From contig NZ_QDGA01000051.1 in NCBI RefSeq assembly GCF_003347665.1, positions 1-32,231 on the forward strand: a DNA stretch of 32,231 nucleotides, written 5' to 3'. Position 1 is the stretch's first letter. Every line of letters starts with the position of its first letter. The notes beneath the pieces were generated by a model that was given only the letters and a program-made list of their open reading frames with translations, was not told the origin of the DNA and made no database searches. This DNA comes from Microvirga calopogonii. Lineage in GTDB: Bacteria; Pseudomonadota; Alphaproteobacteria; Rhizobiales; Beijerinckiaceae. Of this stretch, positions 1-6,942 are shown in pieces. The position numbers were made by a program, and so were the translations under genes.

Positions 1-40
1 CGAAAAAATGGAGAGCCTTTCATGAAGCAGGAGGATCTCC

Positions 41-331
41 ATGCCCCAGACACGCTTTACGAGAGAGTTCCAGGATGAGGCGGTGCGGCTTGCTCTGACC
101 AGCGGCCGCAGCCGGCGTGCGATTGCCGCGGATCTCGGGGTCGGCCTGTCGACCCTGCGCCACTGGATTGATCGCCGGCGCGAGCACCAGATCGATGATC
201 CGCCCGAAGAGCGCCAAGAGGACATGGCGGCCGAGTTGAAGCGACTGCGGCGCGAGAACGAGATCCTGCGCCAGGAGCGGGAGATCCTGAAGAAGGCCAC
301 GGCTTTTTTCGCCAAGGAGGGAAGTCGATGA
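41..331 (+). CDS. IS3-family transposase OrfA
   Basis: A 96-residue protein with an N-terminal helix-turn-helix (about residues 5-45, with the SRRAIAADLGVGLSTLRHW pattern typical of IS3 OrfA) and a C-terminal leucine-zipper-like coiled coil (about 60-88, ELKRLRRENEILRQEREILKKA). It binds the element's terminal repeats and supplies the N-terminal half of the OrfAB transposase. GGAG lies at 31-34, 6 bases before the ATG. The stop overlaps the orfB start as ATGA at 328-331. A T-TTT-TTC heptamer lies in the orfA frame at 304-310. Length and motifs are normal for the family and there are no lesions, so it is probably functional. Confidence 0.92.
   Translation: MPQTRFTREFQDEAVRLALTSGRSRRAIAADLGVGLSTLRHWIDRRREHQIDDPPEERQEDMAAELKRLRRENEILRQEREILKKATAFFAKEGSR
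304..310 (+). other. Candidate -1 ribosomal frameshift site (T TTT TTC) in IS3 orfA
   Basis: Positions 304-310 read TTTTTTC and sit exactly in the X-XXY-YYZ phase of the orfA reading frame (codons GCT TTT TTC). Slipping back one base enters the orfB frame, which has no stop between here and the orfB ATG at 328, so an OrfAB fusion could be made. A strong Shine-Dalgarno-like AAGGAGG follows at 314-320. It is well placed to initiate orfB (7-base spacing) but is downstream of the slip site, so it would not act as an upstream stimulator. IS3 elements are known to use -1 frameshifting, most often at A-AAA-AAG. Use of this T-rich version here is inferred. Confidence 0.6.
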
Positions 332-1185
332 AGTTCCGGTTCATCGATGTGGCGAAAGAGGAGTTCCCCGTCACCCGCCTGTGCCAAGTTCTCGGCGTGA
401 GCCAGAGCGGCTATTTCGCCTGGCGATCGCGTCCGGCGAGTTGCCGTCAGCGGGAGGACCTGGTGCTCTTGGCCCATGTCCGCTCGGCCTTCATCCGCTC
501 GCATGAGACCTACGGCAGTCCCCGCATGACTTGCGAGTTGCAGGATAAGGGCCTGAAGGTCGGTCGCCGTCGGACTGCTCGGCTGATGCGCGAGAACGGG
601 TTGAAAGCCCGGCAGAAGCGGCGGTTCAAGCGCACCACCGACAGCCATCATGGCTTTCCGATCGCGCCCAACCTGCTCGAGCAGGACTTCTCGGCCGAGC
701 GCCCGAACGAGAAGTGGGCGGCCGATATCTCCTATCTGTGGACGAACGAGGGCTGGCTCTATCTGGCCGTCGTCCTCGATCTCTTCGCCCGCCGGGTGGT
801 CGGCTGGGCGGTCAGTGACAGCCTCCACAAGGAACTGGCGCTCGAAGCCCTGCGCAAGGCTCTGGCGATCCGAAGACCTGGTGAGGGGCTGATCCATCAT
901 GCGGATCGCGGCAGTCAATATTGTTCGAACGAGTATCAGGCCGCGCTGAAGAAACACGGCATCCAGATCTCAATGTCCGGGAAAGGCAATTGCTTCGACA
1001 ACGCCGTTGTTGAGACCTTCTTCAAGACCTTGAAATCTGAGCTGGTCTGGCGCACCGTCTTTGAGACCAGAGCCGAGGCCAAGCAGGCGATCGGCCACTA
1101 CATCGACGGCTTTTACAACCCCGTCCGGCGTCACTCGACACTCGATTATGTCAGTCCGGTTCAGTTCGAAAGGCTGGCCGAATAG
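328..1185 (+). CDS. IS3-family transposase OrfB (DDE integrase core)
   Basis: A 285-residue protein with an HTH_21-like N-terminal segment (about residues 45-95, including TYGSPRMTCEL) and an rve integrase core. The catalytic acids are visible as D133 (WAADISYLW), D193 (HHADRGSQY) and E229 (NAVVETFFKTLKSEL). The last two are separated by 35 residues, the DD(35)E spacing of IS3 transposases. The C-terminus has the usual YNPVRRHSTLDYVSPVQFE motif. The gene lies in the -1 frame relative to orfA and overlaps it by ATGA. It can start on its own ribosome-binding site (AAGGAGG, 314-320) or be read as an OrfAB fusion through the T-TTT-TTC slip site. No lesions are visible. Confidence 0.93.
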   Translation: MKFRFIDVAKEEFPVTRLCQVLGVSQSGYFAWRSRPASCRQREDLVLLAHVRSAFIRSHETYGSPRMTCELQDKGLKVGRRRTARLMRENGLKARQKRRFKRTTDSHHGFPIAPNLLEQDFSAERPNEKWAADISYLWTNEGWLYLAVVLDLFARRVVGWAVSDSLHKELALEALRKALAIRRPGEGLIHHADRGSQYCSNEYQAALKKHGIQISMSGKGNCFDNAVVETFFKTLKSELVWRTVFETRAEAKQAIGHYIDGFYNPVRRHSTLDYVSPVQFERLAE

Positions 1186-1203
1186 CTAGCAAACCGCTCT
1201 CCA

Positions 1204-1474
1204 CTTAAGCGAAGCAAATCCATCTCACCCCGGGACCGGACAGGCGGCTGACGAGCCGGCGGATCGCCTCGGGGGTGTTTGGGATCGTGCCGTAGAAGCG
1301 CACCTCACCCTTGGGCCCTTCATCCGCAACAGCAACCGCGATAGTGTCCTTGTGCACATCGAGGCCAATGAACTTGATCATCGTCATGGTCAGTCTCCAG
1401 GTTTACAGCGTCAGTTGCATCGCTGCTTCGCCCCGGAGTATCGCGCACTTCCGCGCGTGTGACGGTCATAGGGT
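1204..1474 (-). mobile_element. IS110-family element remnant wedged between IS3 and Tn3-family sequences
   Basis: Comprises the truncated recombinase gene (1205-1387) and 87 bases of its upstream non-coding end (1388-1474). At 1475 the sequence abruptly becomes CTAAGCTAGAAC, identical to the bases at the inner edge of the intact Tn3-family terminal repeat on the other side of tnpA. The remnant therefore appears to have inserted within or at that transposon's terminal repeat. Some IS110/IS1111 elements (IS4321, IS5075) are known to target Tn3/Tn21-type terminal repeats. The junction is seen directly. Targeting is inferred. Confidence 0.6.
1205..1387 (-). pseudogene. IS110-family transposase, 5' fragment
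   Basis: Sixty codons on the minus strand encode the N-terminus of an IS110-family recombinase. The signature FIGLDVHKDTIAVAVADE contains the first acidic residue of the DEDD (RuvC-like) catalytic domain, and GTIPNTPEAIRRL follows. GGAG lies about 7 bases upstream of the ATG at 1387. Full-length members have over 300 residues. Here the frame ends at 1205, next to the terminal repeat of the IS3 element (right end at 1203), so the gene was cut by that insertion. No downstream half is visible at the other IS3 end, where only 8 bases are available. Not functional. Confidence 0.85.
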
Positions 1475-1486
1475 CTAAGCTAGAAC
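1475..1486 (+). repeat. Inner edge of the lost Tn3-family terminal repeat
   Basis: CTAAGCTAGAAC at 1475-1486 is the exact inverted complement of GTTCTAGCTTAG at 4703-4714, which spans the inner end of the intact terminal repeat. Identity stops exactly at CTAAG. The 33 outer bases expected beyond it (to 1442) do not match the intact repeat and are instead attributed to the IS110-family remnant. Confidence 0.65.
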
Positions 1487-1517
1487 GAACAAAGAACCCC
1501 CGTTTTCGCTCATCGGA

Positions 1518-4496
1518 TCATGCGGCGCGTGCCAAGGTCTTCGGCAAGCGCAGGGGACGAAAGCCGTCAACGAGCACAGGCTGCTCGCCCCAGGCGTAGG
1601 TGCCGGTGAGATTGATGTGCTCCCAACTCAGAGGTGACACGTGCTTGAGCACCTCAGGCGGGATGATCCGCCCCTGATAGCGGAGATGGTCCACGGCGTG
1701 CCCGAGATAGACTGTGTTCCAGTAGATGATCGCGCTGACCACCAAGTTCAATCCTGAGGCACGGAAGGCCTGGCTCTCAAAGGAGCGGTCGCGAAGCTCA
1801 CCGCGTTCATGGAAGAATACGGCCCGTTTGAGCTTGTGAGCCGCCTCGCCCTTGTTCAAGCCAGCCTGACAACGCCGCCGCAGAGCAGGGTCCGAATACC
1901 ACTCGATCATGAACAGCGTGCGCTCGAGACGGCCGAGTTCGCGAAGGGCGTGGGCGAGTTGGCTGGGATTGCGAGAGGCGGCCAGCCGCTTGAGGATTGT
2001 TGAGGGAGCTACCGTCCGCGTTTGGATCGAGGCCCCCAGATGAAGCAGGTCATCCCAGTACTCGATGATCAGGCTGGTGTTGATCGGCACGCCAATGTGC
2101 TCCTGGAGCGCCGGATAGGCATCCGGCTTCTCGAAAGTATGGAGCTTCCGGTCCTTCAGGTTGCGCAGCCGCGGAGCAAACCGCCGGCCTGTCAGGGCAA
2201 AGAGACCAAAGACATGGTCGCTGGTGGCGCCCCCTGTATCCGTGAAGTGTTCTTGGATATCGAGCTCCGTCTCATGGTCGAACAGACCATCCAGCACGTA
2301 GGGAGCCTCGCTTTCGGTGGCGCTGATTGGCAGGATACTGAAGTAGCCATACTGGTCGGATAAATGGCTGTAGAACTTCGAACCAGGTTCGCTGCCGTAA
2401 TGCAGATTGATGTCGCTGCGTTGGCCTGCGCGATCGCTGGCCTGGAAGAATTGTCCATCCGACGAGGCTGTAGAGCCATCGCCCCAGAGCAGGGCATGGG
2501 GGTGCTGGGCGTGCCTGTCGGTGATGCAAGCCTGCGCCAGCTTGTAGGTCTCAGGCCGGGTATGGAATATCCGCTTCCAAGCGATTTCCCGCGCACTGAT
2601 GCCTTTCGAAGCCACGGCCATCCGTTTGGCACCGAGGTTGGTGGCGTCAGCTAGAACCCCGGCCAACATAGCTCGAATGTTCTCAGGCGGTTCCTGGGTG
2701 CGGATGTGCGTGAAGCGATCGGCAAACCCGGTCCAAGCATGCACCTCCCTCAGGAGATCGGGCACCTCGACCAGCGGGTACATGTCGGCCAGTTCCCATT
2801 TCAACTCCTCGGCTGCTGCCGGTACATCGCCGGGAATGGGAGTGACGACGAGCTGCCCAGCCTCGATCCGAACACCTTCGAGCTTGCCGTTGCGAGCGCG
2901 ATAGGCCAGCTGCTTGAGGTTAAAGTCCAGGGTCTGACGCGCCTCGCTGAGATATGCCACGGCATCACTCTGAACGCTGAGACCGAGTTCATCGGCTGCT
3001 TTCAAAGCTGCGAAGGCCGGCTTCGACATGAGTTGTTCGTCCATGGGCCGGAAGGCGCGGCTACCTTCGACCCAGATGTCGCCGGAGCGCAACCGATCCC
3101 GAAGGGCCGCCAGGGTCGCGATCTCATACAGACGGCGATCCGGCTTGGCGTCGGCAAAGATCAGCTTGCGGGCTTGGGCGGTGAGGTGGCCGACTGGCGC
3201 TCGCTCCGGCAGGGTGCGACGTCCGGCAGCATTCAAGGTCTTGAGTGTCCCGATAGCCGCCAGCAGCGAGTCATGCCGGCGGGACGAGCGGAAGGTAAAC
3301 ATCTCAAGGAAACGCGCAGCATACTTGCGCACGGGGCCGTAGCGCTCCGCAGCCAGCAGAAGCGGATCGGGATCAGCATCCCGCACCATGGCTTCGACTT
3401 CGGGTTTGGCCTGCAACAGGCGATGCCATCCGATCTCATCGTCGAGAACATCGATGGCATTCCGGCCTGTATCGTTGGCGACAACGAGGGCTCGCAAGGT
3501 GTCGCGGAACAGGCGCAGCGCCTTGGTGGCCTCTTGACGAGTGTCGGCGTATTTCTGCTTGCGGCGCGTGTTGGCTCGCGCGAAGAGCCGGCCGATCAGT
3601 TTGATGAACATCGTGACCGACTCGTCGGTCAACCGCTCCACGAGTGTGATCAGTTGCGCGATGATTGTTGCCCGCCGCCGATTGGCGTTGAAGTCGGCCA
3701 CGAGCCACGCCGGAGCCGCGTCCCCCTCACGGACGATTTGGGTCCAGCGCTCAGGGTGGATCCGCTCACGCCGCTGCGGATCCATGGCCATGGAGCGGAC
3801 GAAAGCCAGACGATCCATGAGGCCGATCAGATTGTCGGCGCCGGGTGCATCCGGCGCCGTGCGCAGCCAACTGAACCGGGTCTGCTGGATCGCTGGATCA
3901 ACCGTGAGAATGGCATCAAGGCTGTCGAGCTGATCCAGCGACAATCCTTCCAGCAGGGCAGCCTCGGCCCGCTGGCGGGCAATGGCGCGTCCAGCGATGC
4001 CGATCGTTTCGAGTGCGCCGTCCGGCAACAGCAGGGCACCACGTTCGCGGAACGCATTGACGACGGCAGTCGCGATCGGCAGTCCCTGATCTGTCACCCC
4101 AGCGGCATTGATCGCCGCTATCAGAGCCGCGCGCCGGTCCTCGCGTGTCGCGGTCCGGACGCCCAGGTATTGCGCCAGACGGCGACTGTGATCGAAGCGG
4201 GTGTGATAGCGGCGCGAGTAGAGAGCAAAGGCGCCGGGGTCGACCTCCAACTGCTCGGCCACGTAGGCTACCAGGGCGGCGGGCGGGCTTCCCTCTACCC
4301 CAAGGATCCGGCCAGGATAGCGCATGAGGCAGAGCTGGACTGCGTAGCCGAGCTGATTGTGGGACCGCCTTCGGACCTCAGCCTGGAGCCGATCCTGTGG
4401 CGACAGAGTGTAGTGCCGAATCAGGCTGGCCTCGTCGTCTGGAATGCCAAGCAGTGCCTCACGCTCCTCCGGGCTCAGAAGCTTCCGACGTGTCAT
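1518..4496 (-). CDS. tnpA: Tn3-family transposase TnpA
   Basis: A full-length 992-residue protein, the normal size for Tn3-family DDE transposases (about 950-1010). The N-terminal DUF4158-like region begins LLSPEEREALLGIPDDEASLIRHYTLS, and the C-terminal half is the DDE_Tnp_Tn3 catalytic domain. Family acids are visible at D673 (WGDGSTASSDGQFF) and D760 (GATSDHVFGLFALTG). The third acid is expected near the RGELRDRSFESQ segment or the following WNTVYLGHAV region. The upstream sequence contains a purine-rich GGGAGATGAAGG before the ATG. It lies inside a transposon with one intact 38-bp end and no resolvase. No frameshift or stop is present, so the enzyme is probably active even though its element is damaged. 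Confidence 0.95.
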   Translation of the reverse strand: MTRRKLLSPEEREALLGIPDDEASLIRHYTLSPQDRLQAEVRRRSHNQLGYAVQLCLMRYPGRILGVEGSPPAALVAYVAEQLEVDPGAFALYSRRYHTRFDHSRRLAQYLGVRTATREDRRAALIAAINAAGVTDQGLPIATAVVNAFRERGALLLPDGALETIGIAGRAIARQRAEAALLEGLSLDQLDSLDAILTVDPAIQQTRFSWLRTAPDAPGADNLIGLMDRLAFVRSMAMDPQRRERIHPERWTQIVREGDAAPAWLVADFNANRRRATIIAQLITLVERLTDESVTMFIKLIGRLFARANTRRKQKYADTRQEATKALRLFRDTLRALVVANDTGRNAIDVLDDEIGWHRLLQAKPEVEAMVRDADPDPLLLAAERYGPVRKYAARFLEMFTFRSSRRHDSLLAAIGTLKTLNAAGRRTLPERAPVGHLTAQARKLIFADAKPDRRLYEIATLAALRDRLRSGDIWVEGSRAFRPMDEQLMSKPAFAALKAADELGLSVQSDAVAYLSEARQTLDFNLKQLAYRARNGKLEGVRIEAGQLVVTPIPGDVPAAAEELKWELADMYPLVEVPDLLREVHAWTGFADRFTHIRTQEPPENIRAMLAGVLADATNLGAKRMAVASKGISAREIAWKRIFHTRPETYKLAQACITDRHAQHPHALLWGDGSTASSDGQFFQASDRAGQRSDINLHYGSEPGSKFYSHLSDQYGYFSILPISATESEAPYVLDGLFDHETELDIQEHFTDTGGATSDHVFGLFALTGRRFAPRLRNLKDRKLHTFEKPDAYPALQEHIGVPINTSLIIEYWDDLLHLGASIQTRTVAPSTILKRLAASRNPSQLAHALRELGRLERTLFMIEWYSDPALRRRCQAGLNKGEAAHKLKRAVFFHERGELRDRSFESQAFRASGLNLVVSAIIYWNTVYLGHAVDHLRYQGRIIPPEVLKHVSPLSWEHINLTGTYAWGEQPVLVDGFRPLRLPKTLARAA

Positions 4497-4709
4497 CCTT
4501 CATCTCCCGCGCTTGTTGCCCACCGCTTCCGTGGCTTGAAGCAAGGGTGCGGGATCTTTCTGCTCGATACAGCCGCCGCGTAGTCTGTCCACACGTTACG
4601 TTCTGAATAGAGTTACCGTGATGGCGCAGCGGAAGTGTCCGATCCTGGTTGGTCAAAAGGGTAGGGGGCCGCGCAGCCTGAACAGAGGGAAGTTCCTGGT
4701 CCGTTCTAG

Positions 4710-4747
4710 CTTAGCGTGTGTTTGGAAGCAGTTCTTGTTCCAACCCC
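4710..4747 (-). repeat. Intact 38-bp terminal inverted repeat of the Tn3-family transposon
   Basis: Read on the minus strand, 4747 to 4710 begins GGGGTTGGAAC and ends CACGCTAAG, exactly 38 bases. This matches the Tn3-family format of an outer GGGG, a length of 38 and an inner TAAG. It lies upstream of tnpA, as expected for the outer end. Confidence 0.85.
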
Positions 4748-4869
4748 AACTAACGAGCTGGGCCCAGCAACGAAAATTTCATGGAAAAGCCGGATACTCG
4801 CCGGACCTTGCATCACGCGACCAGCGCTAAGTGCGACGGCACCCTTCCAGGGCCCAAGACCAGGACAGC

Positions 4870-5391
4870 ATGATCCCACAGGACCCGTTGACCCAATTGC
4901 CTGTCGAAGTGGTTTCCACATCCTTCGACCTCTTCCAGATTGCGCTTGGCATCATGATCCTTGTCGTGGTGGTCTTTGTTCACGGTGCCGGCATACGACG
5001 AGTTTCGCGCTACTTCTCCGGACGCTGGGTCCATGTGACCACGGAGACGCCCCATTGGCGGGTCAACCTCCTGTTCGGCAGCGTGATCGCGCAACTCGTC
5101 ATCGTCCATCTGATCGAGGTGATGGTCTGGGCGCTGCCGATCTACTGGCTCAAACTCATTCCCGGGCTCTCAGCCGCGGCCTTTTTTGCAGCCGAGACCT
5201 ATACGACCCTCGGTGAGGGCGCTGTCCGGCTGCCGCTGAGCTGGCGGCAATTGGGTCCGATCATCGCTGTCTCAGGGCTTTTCACCTTCGGCTGGACGTC
5301 GAGCGTGCTCGTCTACATCATGACGCAATTCGGAGCACTCGACACCCACCACGCCGAACGAAAGAAAGCAGCCGAATCCGACCCCAAGTAA
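4870..5391 (+). CDS. Small ion-channel-like membrane protein (two-pore/KcsA-like fold)
   Basis: A 173-residue membrane protein. Hydrophobic segments lie at about 20-40, 66-90 and 127-151, with a pore-loop-like segment between the last two (about 98-117) carrying ETYTTLGEG. This resembles the potassium-channel signature TxxTxGYGD, with the filter tyrosine replaced by glutamate. LPLSWRQLGPIIAVSGLFTFGWTS, after the loop, resembles the last helix of bacterial Ion_trans_2 proteins. The tail is charged (HHAERKKAAESDPK). I chose the ATG at 4870 because AGGA lies just upstream; a GTG at 4831 would add 13 polar residues. It stands alone downstream of the Tn3-family repeat. Assignment to the channel fold is from pattern. 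Ion selectivity cannot be stated because the filter is degenerate. Confidence 0.7.
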   Translation: MIPQDPLTQLPVEVVSTSFDLFQIALGIMILVVVVFVHGAGIRRVSRYFSGRWVHVTTETPHWRVNLLFGSVIAQLVIVHLIEVMVWALPIYWLKLIPGLSAAAFFAAETYTTLGEGAVRLPLSWRQLGPIIAVSGLFTFGWTSSVLVYIMTQFGALDTHHAERKKAAESDPK

Positions 5392-5470
5392 CTTCAAGCA
5401 CCGTACAGGGCGGTACGCCCGTCCCGGCCGAGGCCTGTCTGATCAGTGATGGCCTAGCGCGGATGTGGGT

Positions 5471-5632
5471 GAGATTCTCGCGCTGTATGACGAGAGCGCC
5501 TGGGTTCGGTTCGGTTAGCTCGTCCGGGAGTACCGCACCAGCCACTGGGCGGAGCCGCGGATCACCCCCGTCAGCGTCGAAGTGAGACGCCTGCGACGGA
5601 TCCTCGATGCTGCGCTAGAGTTAGACGCCTAA
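5471..5632 (+). pseudogene. Decayed short reading frame, unknown family
   Basis: A plus-strand frame from about 5450 to the TAA at 5630-5632 reads like normal coding sequence (GEILALYDESAWVRFG, then LVREYRTSHWAEP and VEVRRLRRILDAALELDA) but is interrupted by TAG at 5516-5518. No start or ribosome-binding site is visible because the upstream frame meets a stop at 5447. I do not recognise the family. The rest of 5392-5715 holds nothing else I can support. Confidence 0.3.
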
Positions 5633-5715
5633 GTTATTAGTCGGCCTGGGCCAATAGCTGAAGCGCACGGCGTTGGATCGACGGTTGGCACGGTGAGTTC
5701 CTCTGGGAGGACCTT

Positions 5716-6651
5716 ATGCTCTTCGTTACGCTTCACGGCGGCAAGCCCCAAACAGACCCACACAGGAACAACGTGCACGCCCACGACAAGGACGGGAATA
5801 GGATCACTTCCAGCGTGCTGCGGGACAGCGGAGAGATCCTGCTGGATGAACTTCGCGGCATTCATTTGGTCGGCAAGTACCTCTACGTGGTAAATGGCAA
5901 TCGAAAAGAAAACAGCGTGCTTTGCTACGAAGGGGCGGGCACGCAGTACAAACTCCTCAGCACGTTTGTTTCGTCGCGAAGTTGCAAAGGAATTGAGCAT
6001 CCATTCGATATAACGTTTGACGACGCGGGCTACTGCTACGTCTCAAGTCAGGACACTAACATCGTCACCCGCCTGATGATCTCCGCTGACGGCACGAGTG
6101 CGACGCCGGCTCCGCAAGCTCCAGCGCTGCTCGCAAGTGGCACGTTCTACCCTGGCACTTTTGTAGCTTCCAGCGTGGGCAACCTGGGTTCGACGACTAC
6201 GCCGGTGAAGTCTCCGGCTGGGCTGGAATACGCTGGGTCGGGCAAAAACAAGCATTCCGTTCGGGGAGTGGTGTGGGCGAACAACGCACTCCATGTTGCC
6301 GATGAGCCCGCTGGCAGAATCAAAGTCTATGACAAGAACGGGAAATTTCTGTGCCAAAGCAATGCCGTGGAGTCGCCCGCCCATATGGTGGTGTGGAAGG
6401 GTAGCTTGTACGTCAGCGCCGGCAACGCGGTGCTTACTGCGAAACTGCCCAGTTCTGCGGGTGATTTCACGCTCGCCCCAATCGAAGGAGTGAAGGTGGA
6501 AAAAGCGTGCGGAATGGCGTTCACGAAATCAGGGCACTTTTATATCGCTAGCCGCGGCGAGAACATCATCCTGAAGTTTGACTCCGACTTCAAGCCGATG
6601 AAATTTGAGTGCAAGCTGGCGGACAATCCGGAATTTCTGCTGCACGTTTAG
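5716..6651 (+). CDS. Beta-propeller (NHL/SMP-30-like) protein of unknown function
   Basis: A 311-residue protein without a clear signal peptide or membrane helix. Repeating short strands of the type IHLVGKYLYVVNG, FDITFDDAGYCYVSSQ, VVWANNALHVADE, MVVWKGSLYVSAGN and MAFTKSGHFYIASRG recur about every 45-60 residues, the spacing expected for NHL or SMP-30-like propeller blades. GGGAGGA at 5705-5711 gives a good ribosome-binding site for ATG 5716. Codon use is less G+C-biased than in the neighbours (more AAA, GAA and TTT), which suggests recent transfer. Such folds often bind ligands or act as lactonases, but I see no specific active-site signature, so no reaction is claimed. It is a lone gene upstream of an inverted-repeat element. 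Confidence 0.75.
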   Translation: MLFVTLHGGKPQTDPHRNNVHAHDKDGNRITSSVLRDSGEILLDELRGIHLVGKYLYVVNGNRKENSVLCYEGAGTQYKLLSTFVSSRSCKGIEHPFDITFDDAGYCYVSSQDTNIVTRLMISADGTSATPAPQAPALLASGTFYPGTFVASSVGNLGSTTTPVKSPAGLEYAGSGKNKHSVRGVVWANNALHVADEPAGRIKVYDKNGKFLCQSNAVESPAHMVVWKGSLYVSAGNAVLTAKLPSSAGDFTLAPIEGVKVEKACGMAFTKSGHFYIASRGENIILKFDSDFKPMKFECKLADNPEFLLHV

Positions 6652-6663
6652 CAGCGACGCAGC

Positions 6664-6806
6664 CTGGAGAGCATGAGATTTGATGGGGCAGGTCTGAAGC
6701 GCTTGATGACAGACAGCCCCATTGATGGGCAGGTAACCGTGTTGAGATGGCAGGCTCCTAAAACAGATCCGTAGCTGGGTGCCCCACACATCCTTATGCT
6801 CTCCAG
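6664..6806. repeat. 143-bp MITE-like inverted-repeat element
   Basis: CTGGAGAGCAT at 6664-6674 is perfectly inverted at 6796-6806. The similarity continues inward in degenerate form (CTGGAGAGCATRAGRWTN with GGGGCA following on both arms). No open frame inside encodes a transposase. A third copy of one arm occurs at 10130. The arrangement suggests a non-autonomous element or the ends of a deleted insertion sequence. It fills most of the gap between the propeller gene and the convergent dehydratase gene and could form a hairpin in both transcripts. Confidence 0.6.
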
Positions 6807-6942
6807 CCTGTGAGCACTGGCTTCCGCCATCGTCCCTGCGCAGGGATAGATCAATGCATGCGCCGTCGCAGTTCGTTTTTGATATCCACCGTCGCTACCC
6901 TGCCGTCTCTCCGCCTCCTCGGGCCCGTCTCGCACACCACGG

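Larger units (their letters stand above)
9..1203 (+). mobile_element. IS3-family insertion sequence, complete
   Basis: A 1195-bp element with orfA and orfB on the plus strand and short terminal inverted repeats. The left end reads TGGAGAGCCTTTC from position 9. The right end, read on the minus strand from 1203, is TGGAGAGCGGTTT, giving 10 of 13 matches including the first 8. Both ends start with TG, as IS3-family termini do. The bases next to the ends (AAA at 6-8, CTT at 1204-1206) do not form a target duplication, so the copy may have recombined, or the boundary may be off by a few bases. The right end interrupts an IS110-family gene. Seen directly: repeats and genes. Inferred: the exact boundaries. 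Confidence 0.8.
1475..4747 (-). mobile_element. Tn3-family transposon (tnpA only), one terminal repeat lost
   Basis: A roughly 3.3-kb unit of a Tn3-type transposase gene, an intact 38-bp terminal repeat at 4710-4747 and, on the far side, only the last bases of the second repeat (from 1475). No tnpR/tnpI resolvase gene and no passenger genes are present. The 213 bases between tnpA and the intact repeat (4497-4709) have no recognisable resolvase gene. I cannot identify a res site there with confidence. With one end missing the unit should not transpose by itself, although TnpA could act on other matching ends. Confidence 0.75.

Noticed and set aside
1442..1479. A second intact 38-bp Tn3-type end
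   Set aside because: The 38 bases ending in CTAAG start CGCGCACT and do not match the repeat at 4710-4747 apart from the last five bases.
2706..4583. A 625-codon open frame on the plus strand
   Set aside because: It lies opposite tnpA, which has the full family length and motifs. The frame's composition is that of an antisense shadow in G+C-rich coding DNA.
4497..4709. A res site or resolvase gene
   Set aside because: There is no coding sequence of resolvase type. I found no convincing set of repeated half-sites by eye.
5081..5391. A classical potassium channel call for the small membrane protein
   Set aside because: The filter Tyr is missing, so I report only a channel-like fold.
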